A DNA stretch of 64,000 bases from Pelagomonas calceolata (taxonomy: Eukaryota > Sar > Pelagophyceae > Pelagomonadales > Pelagomonadaceae): contig CAKKNE010000001.1 in NCBI GenBank assembly GCA_918797485.1, positions 1,488,001 through 1,552,000 of the forward strand, read 5' to 3'. Under the pieces are notes generated by a model. The model worked only from the letters and a program-made list of their open reading frames with translations. It ran no database searches and was not told the origin of the DNA. Below are positions 39,024 through 49,188 of this stretch, in pieces. Position numbers and translations under genes: made by a program. Every line of letters begins with the position of its first letter. Position 1 is the first letter of the stretch.

Positions 39024-40785
39024 ATGACGGGCCGCATCTCCCCGCCGAGAAAAGGCGAGCGGTCGTCGTCGATGGACGACAGCGGTTTAGATCATCGCTT
39101 CGACAGCGGGAAGGGGTACAAGACGAAGCAGAGCGAGTTGGACGACGTGGAGCGCTACGTCGCGGGCTGCATGTTATTGAGGCACGTTGCTAGAGGCGAG
39201 CGCGAGCAAGCTAGAAAACTGTGTACCGATGATGCACGCTTGGTGAACTATCGCGACTACGATCGAAGAACGGTGTTGCATCTGGCGGCGAGCGAAGGGC
39301 GCCTCGGCATCCTCGAAGACCTGCTCAACCGTGGTGCTAGACCAAATAGGTCGGATCGGTGGGGCGGCTCACCTTTAGATGATGCCCTGCGGCACCGGCA
39401 CCACGCCGTCGCTTCCGAATTGCGGAAGCGCGGTGCGCGGCTGGGTGCTGGAGTAGACTACGGCGCGCAGATCATCGCGGCGGCCGCGGCGGGGGACGTC
39501 CGCGCCGTTGGAAGACCGTGTGGAAATCAACCAATCGAGCAGACGTCGCGTCGATGGCGTGGAGTTTGACGTGATTTCTACACAGGTCGAGGATTTACTT
39601 GATGATGGGGCCATCCATGCGAACGCGCAGGATTATGACGGAAGACGGCCGCTCCACCTGGCCGCCGGCGAGGAGCACCTGGAAGTCGTCACCCTACTCC
39701 TGAGCAGGGGCGCGGACCCGGGAGTCAGAGATAGGTGGGGCCACGCGCCCCTCGACGGGTGTAGTCATGATGGAGCGTGTGAAAAAGCACTCATAACAGC
39801 GGGCGCGCCGCCGCGGCGCATGGACGGCTCGCAGGCGTCGGGCCGCGGCGACCAGACGCCGCGAGACGGAGGTTGTGAGTTCATCACCGACCCGCAGGAT
39901 GTGGAATTGCTTGAGAGGTTAGGTGGAGGGTCCTTCGGCGTCGTGTATCGGGCGACGTGGCGGGGCACTCCTGTAGCCGCGAAATGTTTGAGGGCGACGG
40001 CGGGCAACTCCGAGGACGAGGCGCTAGCCCTCAAGGATTTCCACAACGAGGCCACCGTGCTGTTTCGGTTAAGGCACCCGAACATCGCCACTCTGTTAGC
40101 CTACTCCGACGCCCCGGGAAAGGAGATATTAGTGTCCGAGCTCATGCGGGGCTCGGTCCTAGATCGTCTTAGGGTATTAGGAGACGGCCGCTACTTACAA
40201 AAGCCGAAAGCGCTGCGATGGGCGACGGAACTATGTCGCGGCATGGCCTACCTCCACTCGCGGCGGCCGCCGGTGCTCCACCGCGATCTAAAACCCGGCA
40301 ATCTACTGCTGGACTCCAACGACTCCATCAAGATCACGGACTTTGGCCTGGCGACGATACGAGTCGCTTCTACGGAATCGAAGAGCCCCGGCCCCGACTC
40401 GCCGGAAGATCTAACGGGAACGACGGGTTCGTTCCGCTTCATGGCGCCGGAAGTCGCCGCGTCGAAGCCGTACGGCCGGCCCGTCGACGTCTACTCCTTC
40501 GCGATGATCCTCTACAATTTATATGCGTCCGAGCCGCCGTGGCGCGGTGAAAGTGGGGAAAGTGCGGCTCGGCACGGCATTCGGGGCGAGCGGCCGAATT
40601 TACCTCGTAGCTGGGATCAAAAAGTAGTGGATCTGATCCGCAATTGCTGGGCGCACGAGCCGGCGGCGCGGCCGTCGTTCTTGGCGATTCTAGACCTGCT
40701 CGACGAGCTCGCGTCGGCCGGCCTCGTCGAGGCGGACACAGCTTTTTCGACGAGGGCGAAGAAGGCGTGCTGCGTCGTCTCCTGA
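39024..40785 (+). CDS. Ankyrin-repeat TKL-type protein kinase
   Basis: 560 residues: exons 39024-39506 and 39586-40785, phase 0. About residues 85-240 are ankyrin repeats (RTVLHLAASEGRLGILEDLL; RRPLHLAAGEEHLEVVTLLL); one repeat is completed only by splicing. The kinase domain, about 275-545, has the Gly loop GGGSFG, the catalytic Lys in VAAKC, HRDLKPGN, DFG and MAPE. The sequence suits tyrosine-kinase-like or integrin-linked-kinase-like families common in protists. It ends CCVVS, a possible lipidation site. The ATG follows directly on four 29-bp repeats. Confidence 0.9.
39507..39585 (+). mobile_element. Introner in opposite orientation
   Basis: 79-nt GT-AG intron. Left octamer GTTGGAAG, right GTCGAGGA. 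Between the ends the order is reversed relative to other copies: GTGTGGAAATCAACCAATCG, then CGCGTCGATGGCGTGG, then GTGATTTCTACACAG. Splicing joins DVRA to VEDLL and restores an ankyrin repeat. Confidence 0.85.
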
Positions 40786-41189
40786 GGACTCATCTCTGTC
40801 CCGTACCGCTCTCGAGCCGACCGGACATCCTACCCCTATCTTTCTCTCACGCTGACTCTCATGTCTAATACGAATGTAAACTACTAGACTCGGATACGCT
40901 CAGCCGAGCGCGTCGACGTCGTAAACGCGGCGGTATGGATACCTGGGAGACCTATTGTTGGAGTGCTAGTATGTCACAGCTCTATGCCAGGCAAGTTTTA
41001 CAAGCCTGACTGGCCTGATTACAGCGCGCAGTGGTGCAGGGAGATAGAGGCTGATAGATCCAAGTTACGAGTAATAAAAAGAAGCGCAAGCGGCGCAAAT
41101 TGTCGCTGCGCGTTCAGCTGACAGCGCGATTGCACAGAGAGCACAGCGTCATAGCACTGCTGTGCATCAACTTGGTGACACACGCAGAG
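40786..41189. other. Intergenic with a partial motif copy
   Basis: A 404-bp gap. At 40966 is GCTAGTATGTCACAGC, a half match to the intergenic motif; its partner CTAG is degenerate. Nothing else seen. Confidence 0.4.
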
Positions 41190-44100
41190 ATGTGCAAACA
41201 CCCGGAGGAGCCGGCTGGTGACGCGCACAAAGCCGCCGATGCAGCGGAAGCAGCGGAAGCAGCGCCCTACGACGCCGCGAGCCTCTGGTCGCGGTTGACG
41301 TACCGCTACGCGCTGCCGCTGTTTAGGATAGGCGTGCAGCGACCGCTGCAGATCGACGACCTACCAACAATCGCAACCAGAGACGAGCTGCCCGACGTCA
41401 CGCGGCGAATCGTGGACGCGTGGGAGGCCGAGCGCACAAAACCAAAGCCGTCGCTGCCCTGGGCCCTCGCCAGATGCATGCGTAAAGATCTGATCCTGAG
41501 CGGCATGTTGTTCCTGCTCGACTTTGGCGCTTTGGTGGCGCAGGCGGCGTTATTGCGCCCTTTCGTCAACTGGCTCGCCAGATCCACGGGCAACGCGGGC
41601 GGCGGCTTCTGGCGGGCAGCACTAGTAGTGATAGCGGGCCTGACCAACTTATTTGCCCACCACGCGGCGTTCTTCATGGTCATGCGCATCGGCTGGAACT
41701 TGAGGTTGGGCATGACGGTGGCCCTCCAGAAGAAGTTATTAAGAACAAGGGCCGCGGAAGTCTCGCGCGTCAGCACGGGCTTCATCGTCTCCTTAGTGAC
41801 GAACGACTGCCAGCGCTTCGATAACCTGTTGCCCTTTTTACACGCTCCTTGGGTTTCTGGGATATTAATCGTCGTGGCCTACTTCCTCATCTCGAACATT
41901 GTCGGATACGCTGCAAGTGCCGCTGGCTTATCAGTACTACTTGTAAGTGTGGCCATCCAGGCTCGACTGGGTTTCGTGTTCAAGAAACTGCGAGCCAAGA
42001 CGGCCAAGGCCACCGACGGCCGTGTTAGACTTATCTCGGAATTACTAAATGGCATTCTGTCCGTCAAAGCCTTCGCCTGGGAGGAGCCTTGTTTGGAAGC
42101 CGTCGCCGCCGCACGATCGAAAGAAGCGTCGACCGTGTTGAGGGCGCAGTGGTGCCGCTCCTTGACGGCCGCTCTCTACTTCTCGACGACGGCCATGTCT
42201 GTCTTCGCTACTTATGCCGTGTACTTCCGCACGCAGCGAGGTCACAAACTAAGTGTAGGAGACGTCACCTCATTGGTAGCTTTGTTAAATGCGTTACGGC
42301 AGATCGTGTCCTTCGGGTGTGCTTACTTTGCGATGGCCGGTCCGGAATGCTTGGTGGCTGTTCGGAGGATGCAGCGCTTTTTGGAACTCGACGAGTGCGC
42401 GCGCGTGCCGGTGCCGGTCGACGAGCATCTACTGCGGGCAGACGGTGCCACGGTCGCGTGGCCGCGCGCGTCGCATCCGGCGGTTCTCGACGCGTGCTGC
42501 GCCGTCAAGCCCGGCCAAGTTATCGTCGTGGCGGGCCCGGTCGGGTGCGGCAAGTCGTCGTTGTTGCAAGCGTCGCTGGGCGAGCTCGACGTCACTGCTG
42601 GCAAACTGGAGTCGAGCCGCGGCGTCGTCTACGCGCCGCAGTCATGAACTGTGTGGAAATCAAATTTCCGGCGCCCCACGCCATCGACGCGGCGTCGTTA
42701 ACTCACTCACAGGTCGGCCTGGATCTTCTCCGGAACGCTATTGGAGAACGTGACGCTTGGAGCGCAGAAGATAGATAGGCAAGCGTTCGACCGCGCCGTC
42801 GAGGCTTGTGCTTTGAGGGTTGACATCGATAGTTTAGAACACGGCGAACAAACGCTGCTAGGCGAGCGCGGCGTCAATCTGTCAGGAGGCCAGAAGGCTC
42901 GGGTTGGCTTAGCTCGATGCGTCTACGCTTCAGAAGTATCGTTAGCAGCACCATTAGCTTTACTCGACGATCCCCTCGCGGCCGTCGACCCAAGTGTAGG
43001 GAAACACTTATTGGACGCGTGTGTTTTCGGTGCTCTGAAGAAGTGTGGCGTCGTCTTAGCTACGCATTCAAGACAAGTGTTACAGCGGGCCGATGCTGTG
43101 TTGGTCTTAGATGCTACTGGCACTGCGCTAGGCTTCTCGAAGTGGCACGATTTACCAGAGCAGGCCCTGGCGTTGGTGCGCGTCGACGACGAGGACGAAA
43201 TAGATGAGGTCGTAGACGCGAAGGACGTCATCGTTACCACCACGAAGAGTAAGGAGGACGCACCGACACAGAAGGAGGAGACGCGGGAGGTCGGGGACGT
43301 TTCGATGAAAACGTGGGCGGGCTACGCTCGGAGAGCGGGACCGTACACCCTCATCATCCTTGTGCTATTGTTCGTCGTAGGCCAGGGCTTACTGGTCTAC
43401 GGCGACTTCTTTTTGCTGAACTGGGCGTCGAAGAAGCCGCGCCAACAGAGAAAGACGAAGTACCTCAAAGCTTATGCGGTGATAGCGGCCTGCCTCTTGG
43501 TCGTAGCGGTCACACGAGCCTCGTCCTTTTTTTGTTGGACCATCAAGGCCGCAAATGTCCTGCACAACGACGCTGTAAGTAGGGTCCTACGAGCGCCATT
43601 GTGGTGGCACCACGCGACGCCGCGCGGCCAGGTGTTGAATCGACTGTCCCAGGACGTGGGCAACGTGGACGAGTTATTGGCGCAGGCTTTGTTTGACATG
43701 ACCCAGTTAGGCATTATGATGTTATCTGTGGTAGTAACAGCTTGCGTCGCGTTGCCGTGGATGTGACTACCTGCGTGGAAATCAAATGTCAGGCGCCCCA
43801 CCGCGACGCTGTCCCTGTGATCGCGTCGGTAACCTAACTCACTGGTTGATTTCCGCACAGGTGCCTCGTCCTCCCGCTTCTGTTGTATGTTTTCCTGAGA
43901 CATAAACGATTTGTGGGAGCCTCAATGACGGAACTGAAAAGGCTGGAGGCCATCACGAAGTCGCCCGCAGTTGGGATCTTTTCCGATACCTTACATGGGT
44001 TGACAGCCACAAGAGCGTTCCGCGGCGAAGCGAAGGCGGAAGGGGCTTTACTAGGTGCATTAGATAAAAATGCGAGGTCCTGGTTCTGGTGGTTATTATC

Positions 44101-45267
44101 TCAAAGATATCTAGGGTTCTACCTCGACGCTATTTGTGTTACCTTTCTGGCATGCTTGTTAGTTGCGACCATACTGCTGAGGAATCATCATCAACCACAA
44201 ATCCTCGCGTTAGCTCTATTGTATGCGGTGCAATTAGCGGGCACGTTCCAGTGGACGGTCCGGCAGCACGCTTTAGCTGAGTCCTTCATGGCGTCTGTTG
44301 CTGTGTGGAAATCAAATCTCAGGCGCCTCACGCGATCGACGCGACAATGTCCTTGTGACTGCGTCTGCTCAATGGTGAGCAGACTCTGCTACGCCATCGA
44401 CGCGACGTTGTCCCCGTAACCTAACTCACTGGTTGATTTCCACACAGGTCCGTGGAAAGACTGGTCGAGTACGGAGACATGCAGGGCGAATCTCATGAGA
44501 GCGGCGCGTGGGCGCCGTCGTCCGGTACGATTGTGTTGGATGGCTTGGGCTGCCGCTACCGGGACGACCTGCCCCGGGTGTTATGTAACGTGTCGGCTTC
44601 CCTACAGTCGGGCTCGAACGTCGGCGTCGTCGGACGGACGGGCTCGGGCAAGTCGTCGTTGGTATTGGCTCTTGCTCGATTGAACTGTGTTGATGAAGGT
44701 CGAGTGTTGATCGACGGTGTGGATGTATCAAAGTTGCCGTTGGCGGCTCTGAGGCGCGCGTTGGTCCTCGTGCCGCAGGAGCCGCACTTGTTTCGGGGAA
44801 CGCTACGCTTCAACCTCGACCCGTGGGCCGAACATTCGGACGAAGCGTTACGGGCGACGCTCAAAATGCTGGGTCTAGCTACGGAGCTCGACGCGTCAAT
44901 CTCGGAGAACGGCGACAACCTCTCGGCGGGCCAGCGGCAGTTGTTATGCGTGTGTCGCGCCCTACTCGTGTCACGGCGCATCATTTGCGTGGACGAGGCG
45001 ACGGCGTCGGTCGATCAAGAAACGGACGCGGTCATCCAGAACGTCTTAAGGACGGCGCCCCAGTTCAAAAGAGCTACCTTGATCGTCATCGCGCATCGCA
45101 TCAAGACAATCGTCGACTCCGACCAGATTTTGGTGTTGGACCGCGGCCACCTCGTGGAAGACGGCGCGCCGGCCGAATTAATGGCGCAGAACGGGGCCTT
45201 CGCGGAGATGGTGCGCGCGTCGCGGTCGCGGTCGGCGACGAATCTTGTTGCCGCTGCAAATTCGTAG
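41190..45267 (+). CDS. ABCC-type full transporter with three introners
   Basis: 1250 residues from exons 41190-42640, 42713-43762, 43861-44292 and 44448-45267, all phase 2, with lengths that keep frame exactly. Order: short acidic N-terminus, membrane domain 1 (from about residue 100), NBD1 (Walker A GPVGCGKS, signature LSGGQ, Walker B LALLDDP), linker, membrane domain 2, NBD2 (GRTGSGKS, LSAGQ, IICVDEATASVD). The third junction creates the typical ABCC linker SVERLVEY. NBD1's Walker B has Asp where active sites usually have Glu, as is normal in ABCC. It probably exports conjugated organic anions from a vacuole or the plasma membrane. Confidence 0.95.
42641..42712 (+). mobile_element. Introner, truncated at the right end
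   Basis: 72-nt GT-AG intron. Donor octamer GTCATGAA, then CTGTGTGGAAATCAAATTTC, CACGCCATCGACGCGGCG and TAACTCACTCACAG. The usual GGTTGATTTCCACA part is missing. The right octamer is GTCGGCCT (3 of 8). Splicing gives APQ-SAWIFSG. Confidence 0.85.
43763..43860 (+). mobile_element. Introner
   Basis: 98-nt GT-AG intron. Octamers GTGACTAC and GTGCCTCG (5 of 8). The element runs CTGCGTGGAAATCAAATGTC ... TAACCTAACTCACTGG, then TTGATTTCCGCACAG. Splicing restores the membrane helix ALPWM-CLVLPLLLY. Confidence 0.9.
44293..44447 (+). mobile_element. Introner, full-length
   Basis: 155-nt GT-AG intron. Octamers GTCTGTTG and GTCCGTGG (6 of 8). Complete ends CTGTGTGGAAATC and GATTTCCACACAG, plus the internal CGCCATCGACGCGACG and its partial inverted copy. 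Confidence 0.92.
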
Positions 45268-45340
45268 ATTATATGCTAATTGTGTAAGTAGTGTGGTGTC
45301 GAAAACTGTTATTACTGCTGCGCGCCGTCCGCGCAAGGTC

Positions 45341-47239
45341 TCAGTCGACCTCCACGACCTCGAGGCCATCCAAGACCTCCGCCTCGACGTCGATCTCCTC
45401 CGTGCCCGTCGGGATCTGCCGGAGGTACATCCCTGGCGCCGGATCCGTCGACGAGGAGTACTCCGCCTGCTCCCGCTCCAAATCCTGCTCAGCCTTTCTG
45501 ACTAATCCTAATTTCGCTTCGGCCTGGGCGTGGATCTTGTCCTCGGCGTCGCGCAGGCAGTCGGCAAATGTCGGCCACTTCTTCCTCGGAGCCCGCTCCG
45601 GCGGCGGCCGCGTCGAGGCCTCGAGCTTGGCGTAGAGCTGGTCAACTGTAGAACCAAATAATTTCGACGAGCGGACCGTGCCGTCGCGGACGCGCGCACA
45701 AGCTCCCAATGCGCCGAGGGCGACCAGCTTCCGCGCCACAGGTTTACTGTATCTAGCTAACGACTGCAGCGCGCTCACGACAGAATAGTTCTCGAACGTC
45801 GGGTCGTCGTTCGCCGCGCCGGAAATCTTGCCAATGGCCCAGGTCACGACGGTGGCGTCCGGGTCAGCTCTCGTAATTTCGTCCCAGACCTCGTCCGAGG
45901 ACAATAAGTAGCTCCCCGAGGACCGAATTACGGTCGCGTCGACGCATCTCCACAAAGAAGTGCAGGTGCCGTCGTCGAATTGATCGCGCCTCTTCACGTG
46001 CGTCAGGAGCTTCCGCAGACACGCTCTGACCGCGGCGCGCCAGCGAGCCGCCCGCGCGGGGTCATCGACGAGAGCGGTGGCTGCGTCGGGATCTCTAAGA
46101 ACATCCCTGAGAGCGTCCGCAAGCTTACGTGCCGTCCTCGCTCTACTCGCGCGCGTCACGGCGCCTCTCAAAGCGGGTGCAAATCCGGCCGCGTCGAGCA
46201 TGAGAAAGCGACTGCTGGAAGGATCGTCCGTCGTAGCTCTATACACGTCGTCGTCGCGCAGGAACTTGCGCAGCCACTCCCCCAACCAGTCCGGAGCAGT
46301 CCTCACAAACACGTCCGGTTCGCGCCGTAGGATCTCGAGAACTGAGCCAGCAACCGTCACGTCGCGTTCGCAGCGCGGCCGCGGGTTCGTCACTGGGCAG
46401 TCCCTCAGCAAGCAGTAGTCGGCGAAGGACATCGTAAATGAGGTGCTAAAAATATCGGCTCCATGGAGCGGCGCGATGAGCCGCACCCTCAGCAAAGCTT
46501 CGGGATCGGGATTCGCCAGAAATTCCGACGATCTCGCCGCAATGTCTTCCAGGACGGCCAAGGGCTCGTAGCCCCGAAGTGCCAATGTGAGCTGCGGCGG
46601 CGACGCGTAGGGGGCGATCTCGGCGCAGGCGGCCTTCACGCCCGCTCTGAGGACTTTGGCACCGCCGTCGCGCTGGAAGCACTTGATCGACGCCAGCCTT
46701 CTAAATTCCTCGGCACGCAGGAACGCGAAGGCTCTCGAGGCCACGACGTACGGCAGACGGCCAAGGATGCCTCCGCCCTCGACACGAGCTCCAGCATCAG
46801 GGATGCTGGCCTTCGCAGCTCTTCTTTTTTTGGCCGCGTGTTCAGAGGCGCGGTCGTCGGCCTTTTTCTGCTTCGTCGCCTCGTCCCTTGTCAAAGCTTC
46901 CATCGTCGCAGCCACCAGCCCGTACAACTCCTGGCGCTCCTCGGGCGACATGAGGCCGGCGCGCGCCTTCGCGAGGCGCTGCATGTCGCCTGCCGCTTCG
47001 ACGGGCGACTGGAAGGGCCCGGTCGGCGTGGCGGCCGGTGTCGTCGGCGCGCGGCGGCGCGTCGCGCTGCGGTGGGTGCCCGGCGCTGGTTCCGGCGGCG
47101 GCGCCTCGGCTGGCGTAGGCTCTGGCGCCGGTTCTGGTCCGGACCGCCGTCTGCGCGCGCCGCGGCGGGCGGTGGTTCCCGGTTGTTCAGCCGGCGCTTC
47201 TTCAGCGGGCGTGATCTTCTTGTGTTTCCTTTTGGCCAT
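45341..47239 (-). CDS. Large nuclear protein, helical repeats, unknown
   Basis: 632 residues. Starts MAKRKHKKITPAEE, a nuclear-type basic patch, then a Pro/Ala/Glu-rich linker and a coiled helix (EERQELYGLVAATMEALTRD). From about residue 155 a helical region begins with an F-box-like stretch (GRLPYVVASRAFAFLRAEEF) and continues with armadillo-like helices (VVSALQSLARYSKPVARKLV) up to a Glu/Asp-rich tail (TEEIDVEAEVLDGLEVVEVD). No family can be named with confidence. Confidence 0.6.
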   Translation of the reverse strand: MAKRKHKKITPAEEAPAEQPGTTARRGARRRRSGPEPAPEPTPAEAPPPEPAPGTHRSATRRRAPTTPAATPTGPFQSPVEAAGDMQRLAKARAGLMSPEERQELYGLVAATMEALTRDEATKQKKADDRASEHAAKKRRAAKASIPDAGARVEGGGILGRLPYVVASRAFAFLRAEEFRRLASIKCFQRDGGAKVLRAGVKAACAEIAPYASPPQLTLALRGYEPLAVLEDIAARSSEFLANPDPEALLRVRLIAPLHGADIFSTSFTMSFADYCLLRDCPVTNPRPRCERDVTVAGSVLEILRREPDVFVRTAPDWLGEWLRKFLRDDDVYRATTDDPSSSRFLMLDAAGFAPALRGAVTRASRARTARKLADALRDVLRDPDAATALVDDPARAARWRAAVRACLRKLLTHVKRRDQFDDGTCTSLWRCVDATVIRSSGSYLLSSDEVWDEITRADPDATVVTWAIGKISGAANDDPTFENYSVVSALQSLARYSKPVARKLVALGALGACARVRDGTVRSSKLFGSTVDQLYAKLEASTRPPPERAPRKKWPTFADCLRDAEDKIHAQAEAKLGLVRKAEQDLEREQAEYSSSTDPAPGMYLRQIPTGTEEIDVEAEVLDGLEVVEVD

Positions 47240-47444
47240 CTCGACTCAATCTGGTTACGCGACGCTCGTACACGGCGTTATGAGTGCTTGACTCTTATGT
47301 GCTCTTCAGCCCTCTGCGCCGACGCGGGCGCTCCAGTGGCTGGAGTTGGCGCGGCGCACTCGTATGCTATTATTGACTGCGTGAATGGTTCCAGCGAGTC
47401 CTGCGCGCTGCAATTGGGCCCAGTGCACCGCCGGTGTTTGCTGG

Positions 47445-47469
47445 CTAGTGTCTTATTACATGCCGCTAG
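47445..47469 (+). promoter_or_regulatory. Intergenic CTAG...CTAG motif
   Basis: CTAGTGTCTTATTACATG then CCGCTAG, between the divergent starts at 47239 and 47641. Confidence 0.55.
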
Positions 47470-47640
47470 TCCTGGAGTATAATTCAGTCGGCGCAGCGGG
47501 TAAAACCCATCTACACTAAGACCGGTATATAAGAGCTCACTTTCAAGGACTCTCAGTAAGTACTGGACCGGTAACGGTGAAGTTCGTACCGGAAACGACG
47601 ACATAAAGCCCGGGTAAAGCGGTTTTTCTCGCTACCATCA

Positions 47641-49113
47641 ATGGTCCATCATAGTACCATGTTCATCATCATCATCAGTCTCCTCGCCGCGGGCGCGCGT
47701 GCCGCGGAATGCGACACCCTCGCGAAGTACTGGGTCTCGGCGCCGTACGAAGCCGAGCGCATCGGCAAGGACGGCGAAACCACGACGCTCGCTAACCTCT
47801 CGGCCACGCTCACCATTACGTCGCAAAGCGGCTGCGCCTTCGAAGGTATCAATAGCTGGACGAACGGCCAAATTGGGGGCAAGGAGACCGTCGCCGGCAT
47901 TATCGATTCGGAAACTGAGATCACGATGCTGGAGCTGGGCGAGCCCCCCGCGGGCGGCTCGACGGCCCGCATCGACGCCACGCTCGAGACCAACGGCCTC
48001 ATGCGCTGGCGCTACACGGGCCAAGGCGCCGCGGCGGACGACCGGTGGGTGACCGTGTTCGACGCCGACTTCGCGCCCGACGCCGCGCCTGCGGTCGCGG
48101 AGAAGGACTGCCTCGACATCAGCGGCACCTGGAAGAGCAACGCCACGTACTACTATCGGCTCTACGAGGACGGGACGCGCGAGAAGGTCGGGCCGCTCTA
48201 CAACACGCTCACGCTGACGATGGCGAGCGATTGCCTCGTGAGTGGGACAAACACCTGGGACAACGGCGTCGCCAACGGGACGGAGGTCGTGGCGGGCGTC
48301 GTCCACGCCAACACGAGCAGGGACGGTCCGTACTACACGAGCGCCGCGACGCTCGTAGAGATGGGTGGTATGTACGTCGACGGGCGCATGGAGGTCAATT
48401 TCGATTGCGCGCTCGACTGCGACACGATGCAGCTGCACTTCATCGGCCAGGGCAAAGAAGGCTACGGGGTCCTCTTCGACTCGTACCTCGGCAAAGGCGA
48501 AGGGCCGACCGTGGCACCACCAGACTGCGAGTGGGTCAATAATCTCGTGGGTACGTACACCGCGTCGGGCTTCGACATCTTCCGCGTGCCAGGTCCACCT
48601 CTTACGGACGTGTCCATGACCATGGAGATCCTCGGCCGCGACGGCTGTACGTTCTGGGGCCACGCCGGCAATATCGGTGACGGGATACCCGGGACACCGC
48701 TCCTCGGCTTGATTCCCTGGTATGAATTGGACTTTGACTTGACTGCAGATGGAGGTATGAATCGGTCGACCGCGATCGTGTTGGCAACGGCGTCGATTCT
48801 GCAGATCGGCCACGTCTGCGTCAACACGTCGGCGATTGACGCAGACTGCGACGTGTGCGGGGAAGTCTGCCTCAACACGTCGGCGGTCGTCGACGCGCAA
48901 TTTACTCTCTCGCGCTTTACGGACGAAGGGACGGTCAAGTGGCACTACGTAGGCACGGCGGACGACGGCCAAAACGCCGAGGTCTTCGACGCAGTCTTCG
49001 CGAAGAACAGCGACGCCACGGCGGCGCCGACTACTACGCCCGGGTCCGACGGCGCCGCGGGCCGCTCCGTCGGGTTCCTCGTCGCGCTCGCGGCGGCGGC
49101 GGCGGCGCTCTGA
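47641..49113 (+). CDS. Secreted triple-repeat protein with GPI-like tail
   Basis: 490 residues from ATG 47641; ATG 47659 gives a cleaner signal peptide (MFIIIISLLAAGARA). Three tandem beta-rich domains of about 130 residues follow, each beginning near a Cys (CDTLAKYWVSA, CLDISGTWKSN, CEWVNNLVGTYTA). Each contains TLTLTMASDCLVSGTNTWDNG or a variant, and the first two end in a VFDADF-like strand. Many N-glycosylation sites (NXS/T). The end is TTTPGSDGAAGRSVGFLV plus an Ala-rich hydrophobic tail, the same GSDGA-xx-RSV-x-F pattern as the DUF285 protein at 5.5 kb. Likely surface-anchored, perhaps carbohydrate-binding. Confidence 0.75.
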   Translation: MVHHSTMFIIIISLLAAGARAAECDTLAKYWVSAPYEAERIGKDGETTTLANLSATLTITSQSGCAFEGINSWTNGQIGGKETVAGIIDSETEITMLELGEPPAGGSTARIDATLETNGLMRWRYTGQGAAADDRWVTVFDADFAPDAAPAVAEKDCLDISGTWKSNATYYYRLYEDGTREKVGPLYNTLTLTMASDCLVSGTNTWDNGVANGTEVVAGVVHANTSRDGPYYTSAATLVEMGGMYVDGRMEVNFDCALDCDTMQLHFIGQGKEGYGVLFDSYLGKGEGPTVAPPDCEWVNNLVGTYTASGFDIFRVPGPPLTDVSMTMEILGRDGCTFWGHAGNIGDGIPGTPLLGLIPWYELDFDLTADGGMNRSTAIVLATASILQIGHVCVNTSAIDADCDVCGEVCLNTSAVVDAQFTLSRFTDEGTVKWHYVGTADDGQNAEVFDAVFAKNSDATAAPTTTPGSDGAAGRSVGFLVALAAAAAAL

Positions 49114-49188
49114 GCACTTCTCTGTTCTCTGAGCGCATCATCATCTCCCATCCCTATCCCCCATCGTCTCCATAAAAAAGCTTACGCA

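Noticed and set aside
47638-48972. Long minus-strand open frame (444 codons) opposite the triple-repeat protein
   Set aside because: It is the antisense shadow of a GC-rich gene: Arg/Val/His-rich, no domain, and the plus strand has a signal peptide and repeats.
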